Shown piece by piece: positions 34,850 to 41,775 of a stretch of 41,775 nucleotides of DNA (the stretch's first letter is position 1; every line of letters starts with the position of its first letter). This DNA comes from a bacterium (GTDB taxonomy: Bacteria; Planctomycetota; UBA8108; UBA1146): the NCBI GenBank assembly GCA_029976805.1, contig JAPOLY010000015.1:1-41775 (forward strand), in the 5' to 3' direction. The notes under the pieces are model-generated. The model did not search any database, was not told where the DNA came from, and saw nothing but the letters and a program-made list of their open reading frames with translations. The translations under genes and the position numbers were made by a program.

Positions 34850-36013
34850 TTGAGCAACCCAGAGGCTGAACAAAGCTGGAATCAGGGCTTCGAGCCCTCC
34901 TGCAGCGATGCCGATTCCTGCCGTGAAATCCTTCGCCGGGCCCAGTCCGGCGAGAGAATCTCTGTAGAGGACGCTCTCGCTCTGGCTCTCCACGCGGATG
35001 CTGAGGAATTGTTCGCATGTGCCAATGCCATCCGGTCCAAGTTCCACCCCGACGACATCGTCACCTATGTGGTCGACCGCAACATTAACTACAGCAACAT
35101 CTGTACATCCGTCTGTGCGTTCTGTGCGTTTTATCGCAAACCCGGGGACCCGGAGGGATACCTTCTCAGTCTTGACGAGATTCATGAGAAGGTCGATGAG
35201 ACAATTTCACTGGGCGGCAGCGGAACCCTGATGCAGGGAGGATTACATCCGGATCTTCCTCTCAGTTGGTACACGGACATGCTCCGCAGTATCAAGGAGC
35301 GTCATCCAGATTTTTACCTGCACTGTTTTTCCCCCACCGAAATTCATGCACTCACTTCTGTTACCGGATTGCCCGCAGATGAAATTCTTCGGGAGCTCAA
35401 ATCTGCTGGACTCGATTCGATCCCGGGCGGGGGTGGTGAAATCCTTGTGGATGCGATCCGCAAGCGTCGCCGATCTTCCTGTGGAGCGGATGATTGGCTC
35501 GACATATCAGCTCAAGCCCATGAAGCGGGCTTGCCGACGACCGCGACGATGATGATCGGTCTCGGTGAGACGGACTGGATGCGTGCAGAGCACCTCCAGA
35601 GGGTTCGGAATGTTCAGGACCAGACTGGAGGATTCATCTCCTTCATCCCTTGGACATTCCAACCGGACAACACTCCTCTCGGGAAGAAGATCACCGAAAG
35701 GGTTCCTGCGGACGAATATGCTCGCTGGCTGGCCGTTTCACGCATCTTCCTCGACAACATCAAAAACCTTCAGGTGTCATGGCTGACCGTGGGACTTGAA
35801 GAGGGAAGACTCGGGCTGCAAAGAGGAGCCAACGATCTGGGTTCGGTGATGATTGAAGAAAATGTCATTTCCGTGGCCGGCGCCAATCATCAGGCAACGG
35901 AGGATCTGTTGCGCACGACCATCGAAAAAGCGGGATTCAAGCCTGGCCTGCGAAACGCCGGTTATCGTCGTCTCAAGGATCGACCGGTTCCCCAGGGTTC
36001 GGGAAGAGATTGA
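34850..36013 (+). CDS. mqnC: Cyclic dehypoxanthinyl futalosine synthase MqnC
   Basis: A 387-residue radical SAM enzyme of the futalosine route to menaquinone. The cluster motif is Cys85-x3-Cys89-x2-Cys92 ([14 protein letters not shown]). [49 protein letters not shown] and [13 protein letters not shown] are all characteristic of MqnC within the MqnC/MqnE/CofGH group. The TTG start follows GGAGG by 6 bases. Its presence implies menaquinone made by the futalosine pathway; the other mqn genes are not in this window. The stop lies one base before the TTG start proposed for the MEMO-like gene. Confidence 0.93.
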   Translation: MSNPEAEQSWNQGFEPSCSDADSCREILRRAQSGERISVEDALALALHADAEELFACANAIRSKFHPDDIVTYVVDRNINYSNICTSVCAFCAFYRKPGDPEGYLLSLDEIHEKVDETISLGGSGTLMQGGLHPDLPLSWYTDMLRSIKERHPDFYLHCFSPTEIHALTSVTGLPADEILRELKSAGLDSIPGGGGEILVDAIRKRRRSSCGADDWLDISAQAHEAGLPTTATMMIGLGETDWMRAEHLQRVRNVQDQTGGFISFIPWTFQPDNTPLGKKITERVPADEYARWLAVSRIFLDNIKNLQVSWLTVGLEEGRLGLQRGANDLGSVMIEENVISVAGANHQATEDLLRTTIEKAGFKPGLRNAGYRRLKDRPVPQGSGRD

Positions 36014-36014
36014 T

Positions 36015-36812
36015 TTGAACGAGTACGCCCTCAATCCCCAACTGAGCCGCGACGAGACCACAGAGGTCATCGAAGGATTGGTCACAGGGTGGAGTATTCC
36101 CGAGGAAATCCCCCAGGGGATCAACACCATCGTCGTTCCCGATTCGGAATGCCCCGCCAGTGCACGCTTTGGCGCAAGGGCCCTGCATACTCTGGTTCTC
36201 AGATCGAGACCCCGGACGTTGGTTGTGATCTCTTCCGGTCCGGTTGCAAAACCGGTCATGCAATCGATGGGACAGGTCGAGACCGCCCTGGGATCCTGCT
36301 CCATCGACGAACGTCTTTCGGCAAGATTGGCGAATCGCATGGAATCGGATCTGGATATCGTTTCGGAAATGGACATCTCCGGATCTTCATTACAGCGGCT
36401 GACCCCGCTCCTTTGTCAGGTTTTGGCACCCGGTTGTCGATTTGTCCCGTGGATCCTTCCCGAGAAAGTCGATGAGCCCCAATCCCTGATCGATCTCGGA
36501 ACTCAACTTGGCAAGGCCCTGACTGAAGAACAGGGAGCCTGTGTCGTGGCAGGACTTTCTCTTCCACAAAGGAATACTTCGGCCCCGGAAACTGAAGTGA
36601 CGGCCGACGCGAATATCCTGCGCCATATTCTCGATCCCGATCCTCACCTGTTTTTCGAATCTTCCCTTCAGGGAAAGCTCCGTAACATGGCTCCAATGCT
36701 GGTAGCGTTGGGCCAGACAAAAGAACGGCACGGCCTCAAAGGTCATCTTCTGGAACATGGCGAAGTGGAATCCGCAAACACCCAATGGGGTGCGGCTTCC
36801 CTGGTCATTTAA
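36015..36812 (+). CDS. MEMO-like protein lacking metal ligands
   Basis: A 265-residue protein. The frame is open far into mqnC; I place the start at the TTG at 36015, right after the mqnC stop and behind GGGAAGAG. The layout follows the MEMO/LigB-like family: INTIVVPDSEC where IVPHAGY is expected, TLVVISSG for the GPSH strand, ALGSCSIDERLSARL for PLG..VD..L, SSLQRLTPLLCQVLAPGCRFVPWIL for the EHSLEVQLPFL segment, and KLRNMAPMLVAL with a closing WGAASLVI. The histidines and cysteine that bind metal in MEMO-type proteins are all replaced. It is probably a non-catalytic homologue. Its stop shares a base with a possible ATG, so it is coupled to the adenosyltransferase gene. Confidence 0.7.
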   Translation: MNEYALNPQLSRDETTEVIEGLVTGWSIPEEIPQGINTIVVPDSECPASARFGARALHTLVLRSRPRTLVVISSGPVAKPVMQSMGQVETALGSCSIDERLSARLANRMESDLDIVSEMDISGSSLQRLTPLLCQVLAPGCRFVPWILPEKVDEPQSLIDLGTQLGKALTEEQGACVVAGLSLPQRNTSAPETEVTADANILRHILDPDPHLFFESSLQGKLRNMAPMLVALGQTKERHGLKGHLLEHGEVESANTQWGAASLVI

Positions 36813-36832
36813 TGAGATTGAAGGAGAAGACG

Positions 36833-37429
36833 ATGGGATCCATTGCAACCGGTGGTGGCGATAAAGGAGATACTGGTGTTTTCGGCTCAGGTCGCCTTCC
36901 CAAAAACCATTCCCGTATCGAAGCATATGGCAGTGTCGATGAATTGAATTCCGAGATTGGTGTGATCATCGCTGCGGGAAACCCTCCCCACGCGTCCGGG
37001 GGGCACAATCTTCCCGAATCAATCCGTACCCAGTTGGAAAGAATCCAGTCCCTTCTCTTTGATTTGGGATCAGACCTGGCTCAACCCGGCTGCGGAAAAG
37101 AAGACGGCCCATCCACAAGGATCGGCGATCATCATTCGAACCAGCTCACCGACTGGATCCATGAATGGGAATCGGCTTTGCCCGCCCTCAAGAACTTCAT
37201 CATTCCCGGCGGATCCCTGAATGCAGCCTTGCTTCACAGAGCACGAACCGTTTGCAGGCGTGCAGAACGAAAAACGGTCCAGTTTTTGAATGAAGCGGCA
37301 GAGGGTCACTCCGCGGTCGTCTTCCTGAATCGGCTTTCAGATCTGCTCTTTTTGCATGCCAGAGCGGCCAATCAGGCAGAGGGAATCCCGGACGTCCCCT
37401 GGATTGCCGATGACTCATCCTCCGACTGA
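36833..37429 (+). CDS. pduO: Cob(I)yrinic acid a,c-diamide adenosyltransferase, PduO type
   Basis: A 198-residue ATP:cob(I)alamin adenosyltransferase, which makes adenosylcobalamin from cob(I)alamin and ATP. GGGDKGDTGVFGSGRL is the N-terminal ATP-binding loop, RIEAYGSVDELNSEIG the next signature, and CRRAERKTV and FLNRLSDLLFLHARAAN the C-terminal helices with active-site residues. The ATG at 36833 follows AAGGAG by 6 bases; the ATG at 36812, overlapping the previous stop, is a second possibility. The product is the cofactor of NrdJ, whose gene is upstream on the same strand. Confidence 0.93.
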   Translation: MGSIATGGGDKGDTGVFGSGRLPKNHSRIEAYGSVDELNSEIGVIIAAGNPPHASGGHNLPESIRTQLERIQSLLFDLGSDLAQPGCGKEDGPSTRIGDHHSNQLTDWIHEWESALPALKNFIIPGGSLNAALLHRARTVCRRAERKTVQFLNEAAEGHSAVVFLNRLSDLLFLHARAANQAEGIPDVPWIADDSSSD

Positions 37430-37459
37430 CGATTAGGATGAGACATCACTTCCAGGCTT

Positions 37460-38083
37460 TCAGGACTCCCCCGCAGATTCCTCCAGGATTCTGAAAAGCT
37501 GGCATGATTTGGATTCATGGGCTTCTTGCCAGGAGATCTGCAAGTCCCTGAGAATTCCGTCGATCACTTCTCGGGCCCCCCGTGGGTCATCCGTTTCCAC
37601 TTCCAGCTCTCTTCGAATTGTTCCGTCTGGGAAGATGGCTCGATCCAGTTCCACAACCCAATCCTGATCCCATCGAAAACACCGGCGCAGGTTTCGGATG
37701 CGGCCCCATTCTTCGAGAGCAGTCAGAGGCTCCCCACAGATGGACTCCAGCTTATCGAGACACTTCATTCCACGAAGAGCCCCCATGAAATCATTCGACT
37801 CAACCTGTTTGAGTGCTTCCGAAGTCAATGACTCTGAATACTCGGTGGCAGAAGAAACCCCATCCTTGATCTCCCCAGCGACCTTGAGAGTGACCTCACC
37901 ATTACCATTCTCCAAGCGGATTCGGCAGAGACAGCCACGAGCGCGCAACTTCCCTCTGACATCGAGATAAATGTTCTGTTGCTTCAAATCAGCCTGAAAG
38001 CCTGGAAGTGACTGGGCCAGCATTTCGAGATCTGCGTCGCTGCCCAGAAGATACTTGAGTTCGACTTCCTCAAACTCCTTCAC
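37460..38083 (-). CDS. CYTH-domain protein (triphosphate tunnel family)
   Basis: A 207-residue CYTH domain protein. The N-terminal ExExK signature is Glu6-x-Glu8-x-Lys10 (EEVELKYLL), with later alternating charged strands typical of the eight-stranded tunnel (CRIRLENGNGEVTLKV, WVVELDRAIFPDG, RRELEVETDD). Members hydrolyse triphosphates (tripolyphosphate, thiamine triphosphate, RNA 5' ends) or act as class IV adenylate cyclases; which one cannot be told. The ATG overlaps the stop of the NYN nuclease gene by four bases. It is the last gene of the minus-strand run from trxB. Confidence 0.85.
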   Translation of the reverse strand: MKEFEEVELKYLLGSDADLEMLAQSLPGFQADLKQQNIYLDVRGKLRARGCLCRIRLENGNGEVTLKVAGEIKDGVSSATEYSESLTSEALKQVESNDFMGALRGMKCLDKLESICGEPLTALEEWGRIRNLRRCFRWDQDWVVELDRAIFPDGTIRRELEVETDDPRGAREVIDGILRDLQISWQEAHESKSCQLFRILEESAGES

Positions 38084-38586
38084 GATCCCTCTTCATCGGA
38101 AAATTGATCAAGCCAGTAATCGATCTGCTTCTTGCTTCTGGGCGGTGCGGGCTTGCCACCCGATTGCCCGCCGGGATTCGCAGATTTTTTGGAACTTTTA
38201 GTGGAGAGCGTTCTCTGTCGAAAACTGGAACAGGTGCAGTGCTGGACATGACCGCCCGGCATCCGTTTGCCAATATCCTTGAAATCATTGGTCACGACTT
38301 CAATGTGCTTTTGACTCTCTTCACGTTGGATCAACAGGAGGATCAGGTCGTCGGCCGTACTCCCATGATCAGCAACATGAACTTCAAGCTGGGGCCCAGA
38401 AGTCCCCGGAGGAATGGTGTCCGCCCCTGAGTCGAGACAAAGAACAAAGTGATCTCCCCTGGCGGCAACCCGATTCAACTCATGGCAGAGCAATTGAACC
38501 GCTGCGGAAAAGCCACTTTCGCCCATCCTTTGACTTAACTCCGGATCGGCATGGATCAGATTGTTTCCGTCGATAATCCACTTCAT
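38080..38586 (-). CDS. YacP-like NYN domain nuclease
   Basis: A 168-residue protein of the NYN/YacP (PIN-like) family. KWIIDGNNLIHADPEL carries the first catalytic Asp6; LCLDSGAD, STADDLILLLIQ and VVTNDFKDIGKRM supply the other acidic residues of the fold. The C-terminal 40 residues are a basic Ser/Gly/Lys/Pro linker ending in an acidic stretch. YacP (Rae1) of Bacillus subtilis is a ribosome-linked mRNA endonuclease; RNA cleavage is likely here, the target unknown. The ATG at 38586 is chosen; a TTG at 38604 that overlaps the previous stop by four bases is an alternative, and neither has a clear binding site. Confidence 0.82.
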   Translation of the reverse strand: MKWIIDGNNLIHADPELSQRMGESGFSAAVQLLCHELNRVAARGDHFVLCLDSGADTIPPGTSGPQLEVHVADHGSTADDLILLLIQREESQKHIEVVTNDFKDIGKRMPGGHVQHCTCSSFRQRTLSTKSSKKSANPGGQSGGKPAPPRSKKQIDYWLDQFSDEEGS

Positions 38587-38600
38587 GACCGGAATCGATC

Positions 38601-38909
38601 TCAATCGAAATCAAAGATGGACGGGGGTTTTTTATCGGGATCATCTTCCGCTTTTTTCAGGCCTTCTTCAAACAGCTGATCCAGTTTTTCTCCACGCCCG
38701 TCTTCTTTGGCCAGTTCTTTCTCAAACTTCTCTTGGGCTCTTGAAGGGGAGGAAATGGCATCTTCCACTGCAGACTCGAATGATTTGGGCTGGCCGTCCT
38801 CACCTTGGGTGACCACGTGGAAGATACGTTTGGCCCGAGGGTCGATGGTCAATTTGCAGTCGCAGTGAGGACAATCGACTTCAAACAATCCGTCAGGGCG
38901 AGTCGACAT
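38601..38909 (-). CDS. Small zinc-ribbon-like protein of unknown function
   Basis: A 102-residue protein. An N-terminal CxxC pair with a further Cys (VDCPHCDCKLTID) suggests half of a zinc ribbon. The rest is highly charged and probably helical, with the ending PPSIFDFD. Similar short proteins with a CPHC start and a D-F-D or D-L-D end are, in my recollection, widespread and uncharacterised in Acidobacteria, Planctomycetes and deltaproteobacteria. The ATG follows GGGGGA. It lies 9 bases after folE and its stop touches the NYN gene, so it shares that transcript. Confidence 0.75.
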   Translation of the reverse strand: MSTRPDGLFEVDCPHCDCKLTIDPRAKRIFHVVTQGEDGQPKSFESAVEDAISSPSRAQEKFEKELAKEDGRGEKLDQLFEEGLKKAEDDPDKKPPSIFDFD

Positions 38910-38918
38910 CGCTTCCCC

Positions 38919-39494
38919 CTACTTTCCGTAGATCAGATTCAGCACCTCATTGCGAGTCGCCTGATTTTCTCGCATGAGCCCCCTCATGGCAGAGGTGGTC
39001 ATCACCCCTCCGGGTTTTTTAACTCCACGCATCGTCATGCAGGTATGAGTCGCTTCAATCACAACGGTGACACCCTTGGGCTCCAATTCACTGGAGATCA
39101 GATCCGCGATTTGCTTGGTCAATCGCTCCTGCACCTGCGGTCTTTTTGCAAAGTGGTCGACAGCTCTTGCCAACTTGGAAAGCCCAACGATTTTGCTACC
39201 GGGAAGATAGGCGACATGTGCCTTTCCCGTAAAAGGCATCAGGTGATGCTCGCACACAGAGACAAAGGGAATGTCCTTGAGAAGAACAATCTCATCGTAA
39301 TCTTCACTGAATACGGTATTCAGAACCTGACTGCTGTCTTCCCGGAGCCCCTCAAAGATTTCAGCGTACATCCGTGAAACCCTGTCAGGTGTATTGAGCA
39401 AACCTTCCCGTTTCGGGTCCTCACCCACCCCCTCGAGGATGAGTTTGACACCTTCACGGATCTTCTCTGCATCGAAGTCACTGTGGCTATTCAT
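38919..39494 (-). CDS. folE: GTP cyclohydrolase I
   Basis: A 191-residue enzyme converting GTP to 7,8-dihydroneopterin triphosphate, the first step to folate and to queuosine. Zinc ligands are Cys81 and His84 in VCEHHLMPF, and Cys152 in ATHTCMTMRG. TPDRVSRMYAEIF, VGLSKLARAVDHFAKRPQVQERLT and GVKKPG are the usual neighbours. The ATG at 39494 is two bases after the stop of the EboB-like gene; a TTG at 39506 lies within that gene. Its product is the substrate of QueD at 11103. Confidence 0.97.
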   Translation of the reverse strand: MNSHSDFDAEKIREGVKLILEGVGEDPKREGLLNTPDRVSRMYAEIFEGLREDSSQVLNTVFSEDYDEIVLLKDIPFVSVCEHHLMPFTGKAHVAYLPGSKIVGLSKLARAVDHFAKRPQVQERLTKQIADLISSELEPKGVTVVIEATHTCMTMRGVKKPGGVMTTSAMRGLMRENQATRNEVLNLIYGK

Positions 39495-39496
39495 TT

Positions 39497-40306
39497 TCAA
39501 TCCCAACCTGGTTTCAAGTCGACCTTGCCGGAGAGTGAGTAAAATTCGATCGGGTTGTCCCAGACGATGGTTCGAATCGTTTCTTCCTTGAATCCCTGGC
39601 GCCTCATCGCCCAGATCGTCTTGGGAACACTGAGCGGGTCAGAGGGTCCCCAATCACAAGAGGAGTTGACCAACATTTTCTCCGCACCCTGCTCCTCGAA
39701 GATGGCTGTGGCTCTCTCGGGACTGAGTTTCGTCACGGGGTAAACCGTATGCCCGCACCAGAATCCATTATCTTTGCTGACCTGGATGGTCTCTTCAGTG
39801 TTGTGGTCCATGAGAATCTTCGCAGGATCCAATTTCATCTCCTGGATCACCTTTATGGTCCTCTTCGTCCCCTCGAGTTTATTTCGGTGCGGTGTGTGGA
39901 TCATGACCGGGAGGTTGGCGTCAAAAGCCATCTCCAACTGCTTTCGAAGGATGGTTTCTTCTTCATCCGTAATCAGGTCAAAACCAAGTTCACCGACAGC
40001 AACTACAGAGGGGTGCTGGAACCAATCCGGCATCCGTTCGAGAACCTCATTGGCCAACTCTGTGTTATTCGCCTCACGGGGATTCACGCCAATCGTACAA
40101 AAGTGCTGAATGCCATACTCAGCAGCTCTTTGACGCTCAAAGTTGGTGATGTGATCGAAGTAGTCATAAAAAGTACCGGCAAACTTTCGGGGTTCACCCA
40201 ACCAGAATGAAGGCTCCGTAATCGCGACGATCCCCGCGACCGCCATTTTTTCGTAGTCATCTGTGATCCGTGAAATCATATGACTGTGTGGGTCAAAGAT
40301 ACGCAT
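39497..40306 (-). CDS. TatD-family metal-dependent hydrolase, EboB-like
   Basis: A 269-residue amidohydrolase-type TIM barrel. Metal ligands are visible as FDPHSHM, GELGFD, IHTPHRNKLEG, MDHNTEE and a late Asp in NSSCDWGPSDP. The opening DPHSHMISRITDDYEKMA, the ITEPSFWLGEPR stretch and CTIGVNPREAN match, from memory, the EboB proteins of the cyanobacterial and eustigmatophyte ebo cluster rather than the ordinary DNase TatD. The function of EboB is not settled. The other ebo genes (UbiA-type prenyltransferase, dehydroquinate synthase-like) are not in the window. The ATG at 40306 is 76 bases downstream of trxB, and folE follows after two bases. Confidence 0.85.
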   Translation of the reverse strand: MRIFDPHSHMISRITDDYEKMAVAGIVAITEPSFWLGEPRKFAGTFYDYFDHITNFERQRAAEYGIQHFCTIGVNPREANNTELANEVLERMPDWFQHPSVVAVGELGFDLITDEEETILRKQLEMAFDANLPVMIHTPHRNKLEGTKRTIKVIQEMKLDPAKILMDHNTEETIQVSKDNGFWCGHTVYPVTKLSPERATAIFEEQGAEKMLVNSSCDWGPSDPLSVPKTIWAMRRQGFKEETIRTIVWDNPIEFYSLSGKVDLKPGWD

Positions 40307-40382
40307 GTTGTTACCTTTTCACTTCGGTATGTATCGACTCACGACCTGAATGCCGATTAACCATTTGGCTCAGCTTCTCGGC

Positions 40383-41306
40383 TTATGAATCGTGGTGCTC
40401 CAACCAGCGCTCAGCATCGATCGCTGCAGCACAACCACTACCTGCAGCAGTAATGGCCTGGCGGTAGGTAAAGTCCTGAACATCACCACAGGCGAAAACC
40501 CCGTCTACGCTCGTGCGGGTCACCTCGGAAGTCTTGATGTATCCATTGTCGTGAAGATCCAACTGCCCTTCAAAGAGGGAAGTATTCGGAGTATGGCCAA
40601 TCGCCACGAAGACCCCGCTCAATGGTAGAGTTGATTTGTCCCCGGACTCGAGGTTTTCAACCTCAACACCACTGACCTTGCCGTCCTCTTCAAGAACTTC
40701 AGTGATGGCGGAGTGCCACATAAATTCTACTTTGGGATTGTCGAAAGCTTTTTGTTGCATGATTTTTGAGGCCCGCAGTTCTCCTCTGCGGTGAATGACG
40801 GTCACCTTGTCCGCAAACTTGGTCAGGAACACTGCTTCCTCCATGGCTGAGTCTCCCCCGCCAACGACAGCGATGTCTTTCCCCTTGAAGAAGAATCCAT
40901 CACAGGTAGCACAGGTACTCACACCATGTCCCATCAGACGACTCTCTGATTCGAGGCCCAGCATCTTCGCACTGGCTCCGGTCGAGATGATCACCGTTTT
41001 GGCTTCGACTTCCTGTGTCGCGGATTTGATCTTGTACGGACGGCTGGAAAAATCGACCTCGACAACATTCTCGTAGTGAACTTCTGCACCAAAGCGCTCT
41101 GCCTGCTTGCGGAAATTTTCCATCAACTCCGGTCCCATGATTCCTTCCGGAAAGCCCGGGTAGTTTTCGACATCGGTCGTCAGCATCAACTGGCCGCCGC
41201 TGTTGGCTCCGGCGAATACCATCGGGTTCAGCTGGGCTCTTCCGGTGTAAACTGCTGCAGTGTATCCAGCGGGACCAGATCCGATGATTACGACTTCGCG
41301 CACCAT
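40383..41306 (-). CDS. trxB: Thioredoxin reductase
   Basis: A 307-residue FAD/NADPH enzyme that reduces thioredoxin. The FAD-binding GSGPAG is at 9-14, the redox pair Cys132-A-T-Cys135 is in STCATCDGFFF, the NADPH-binding GGGDSAMEEA follows, and VFACGDVQDFTYRQAITAAGSGCAAA is the C-terminal FAD segment. The ATG at 41306 follows GAGG by 8 bases; the in-frame start at 41357 has no better site. It may supply electrons for NrdJ through thioredoxin. It leads the minus-strand run down to the CYTH gene. Confidence 0.96.
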   Translation of the reverse strand: MVREVVIIGSGPAGYTAAVYTGRAQLNPMVFAGANSGGQLMLTTDVENYPGFPEGIMGPELMENFRKQAERFGAEVHYENVVEVDFSSRPYKIKSATQEVEAKTVIISTGASAKMLGLESESRLMGHGVSTCATCDGFFFKGKDIAVVGGGDSAMEEAVFLTKFADKVTVIHRRGELRASKIMQQKAFDNPKVEFMWHSAITEVLEEDGKVSGVEVENLESGDKSTLPLSGVFVAIGHTPNTSLFEGQLDLHDNGYIKTSEVTRTSVDGVFACGDVQDFTYRQAITAAGSGCAAAIDAERWLEHHDS

Positions 41307-41400
41307 GGTGTTACCTCTTTCTCGTACCGGTTTGCGATGACCGGTTCCGGGGTTCATTCTCAGGCCGTGCAGTCTAAATCAGGACCGATGCCCTATCGAG

Positions 41401-41640
41401 CACACCTGCCTCGCAGTGTGAACTATCCGACAGATTTCACAGAACCCCATCCCCTTTACGGGGTTCCAGACCAGTGATCGCCTGCAAAGCGGCGAAAACT
41501 ACATAAACTGCTTTTTTTAATGAACTTAGGGACACCACCCCTGCTAAAAGGGGATCTTCTGATCCATTCTCTCCGGTTTTTCCGGACCTTGAGTGGAACG
41601 GACTGGCTCCTGCCGGACAGTCGCCGGTAGGATTCAGGAG
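41401..41640. other. Divergent intergenic region with hairpins
   Basis: The 369-base gap (41307-41675) between trxB and the last gene holds four inverted repeats. 41401-41409 pairs with 41413-41420 (CACA-bulge-CTGC/GCAGTGTG). 41442-41448 pairs with 41460-41466 (GAACCCC/GGGGTTC, 7 bp). CCCCT pairs with AGGGG near 41537-41552. 41607-41612 pairs with 41635-41640 (CTCCTG/CAGGAG), enclosing 41613-41616/41624-41627 (CCGG/CCGG). A run of seven T is at about 41511-41517. Divergent promoters must lie here, but no convincing -35/-10 pair was found. Confidence 0.4.
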
Positions 41641-41675
41641 TTCTTTAGACCGTTCTTCATGGGAGGAACCCCTAC

Positions 41676-41775
41676 ATGTGCTTGCAACCCAAATTTTTGC
41701 TGATCACTCTCTTCGCTGCGATGTGCCTCACCTTTTGGCAGCCTCTTCTCCTGGCCCAGGATTCCGGGGAGGCCG
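41676..41775 (+). CDS. Secreted protein, N-terminal fragment
   Basis: The ATG at 41676 follows GGGAGGAA (41661-41668) by 7 bases and the frame stays open to the window edge (33 codons seen). The sequence is a clear signal peptide: a short polar start with one Lys, a hydrophobic core (FLLITLFAAMCLTFW) and a likely signal peptidase I site after LLLA, giving a mature start QDSGEA. There is no lipobox at the cleavage site. The mature protein is outside the window, so its function is unknown. Confidence 0.75.
   Translation, partial: MCLQPKFLLITLFAAMCLTFWQPLLLAQDSGEA

Overview
The window looks like chromosomal DNA of a member of the Planctomycetota, probably an aerobic, non-phototrophic marine or soil heterotroph. 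The evidence is the pair of surface proteins ending in dockerin-like repeats with a Pro-rich, Cys-containing tail, the lipoprotein with ASPIC/UnbV and FG-GAP repeats, the class II ribonucleotide reductase and the futalosine-type menaquinone enzyme. The lineage is inferred from protein style only; no rRNA or other marker decides it. Most of the window is ordinary core and house-keeping sequence, densely packed, with many 1-4 base gene overlaps and frequent TTG/GTG starts. No tRNA, rRNA, insertion sequence, phage gene or CRISPR array was seen.

Layout: 1-420 is the 3' end of a dockerin-bearing surface protein. 467-1309 (-) is a relic of a class V aminotransferase. 1584-5961 (+) is a coupled three-gene operon of exported proteins: an ASPIC/FG-GAP lipoprotein and two TPR proteins. 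5986-9821 (-) holds an acyl-CoA thioesterase, family X DNA polymerase, a RimK-like ligase and a thiol dioxygenase. 10011-14861 (+) holds a hotdog thioesterase, queE, queD, glmS, a CpeT-like lipoprotein and a PhzF-like isomerase. 14867-18583 (-) holds a purine 5'-nucleotidase-like HAD protein, a sugar isomerase/epimerase and a CCA-adding enzyme. 18718-22639 (+) holds ligA, an NSS transporter and a MOSC protein. 22651-25989 (-) holds a degenerate HD-GYP protein, pyrF, an unknown protein and a glutamine amidotransferase. 26165-28726 (+) is a large lipoprotein with Ig-like, FG-GAP, cohesin-like and dockerin-like parts.

28813-30529 is the only long gene-free stretch. It is full of perfect or near-perfect inverted repeats and ends in a structured leader with mutually exclusive hairpins just before nrdJ. 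30530-37429 (+) holds nrdJ, dcd, mqnC, a MEMO-like protein that has lost its metal ligands and a cobalamin adenosyltransferase. 37460-41306 (-) holds a CYTH triphosphatase-like protein, a YacP-like NYN nuclease, a small zinc-ribbon protein, folE, an EboB-like TatD hydrolase and trxB. A new secreted protein begins at 41676.

Functional links: NrdJ needs adenosylcobalamin, the PduO-type enzyme five genes along makes it, and Dcd works on the dNTP pool. FolE, QueD and QueE are three steps on the route from GTP to 7-deazaguanine. PyrF (UMP synthesis) and the amidotransferase share an operon. No complete new system stands out. The best leads are the structured non-coding region at 29.2-30.5 kb with the nrdJ leader, and the two apparent pseudoenzymes (MEMO-like and HD-GYP-like) retained inside operons of intact genes.
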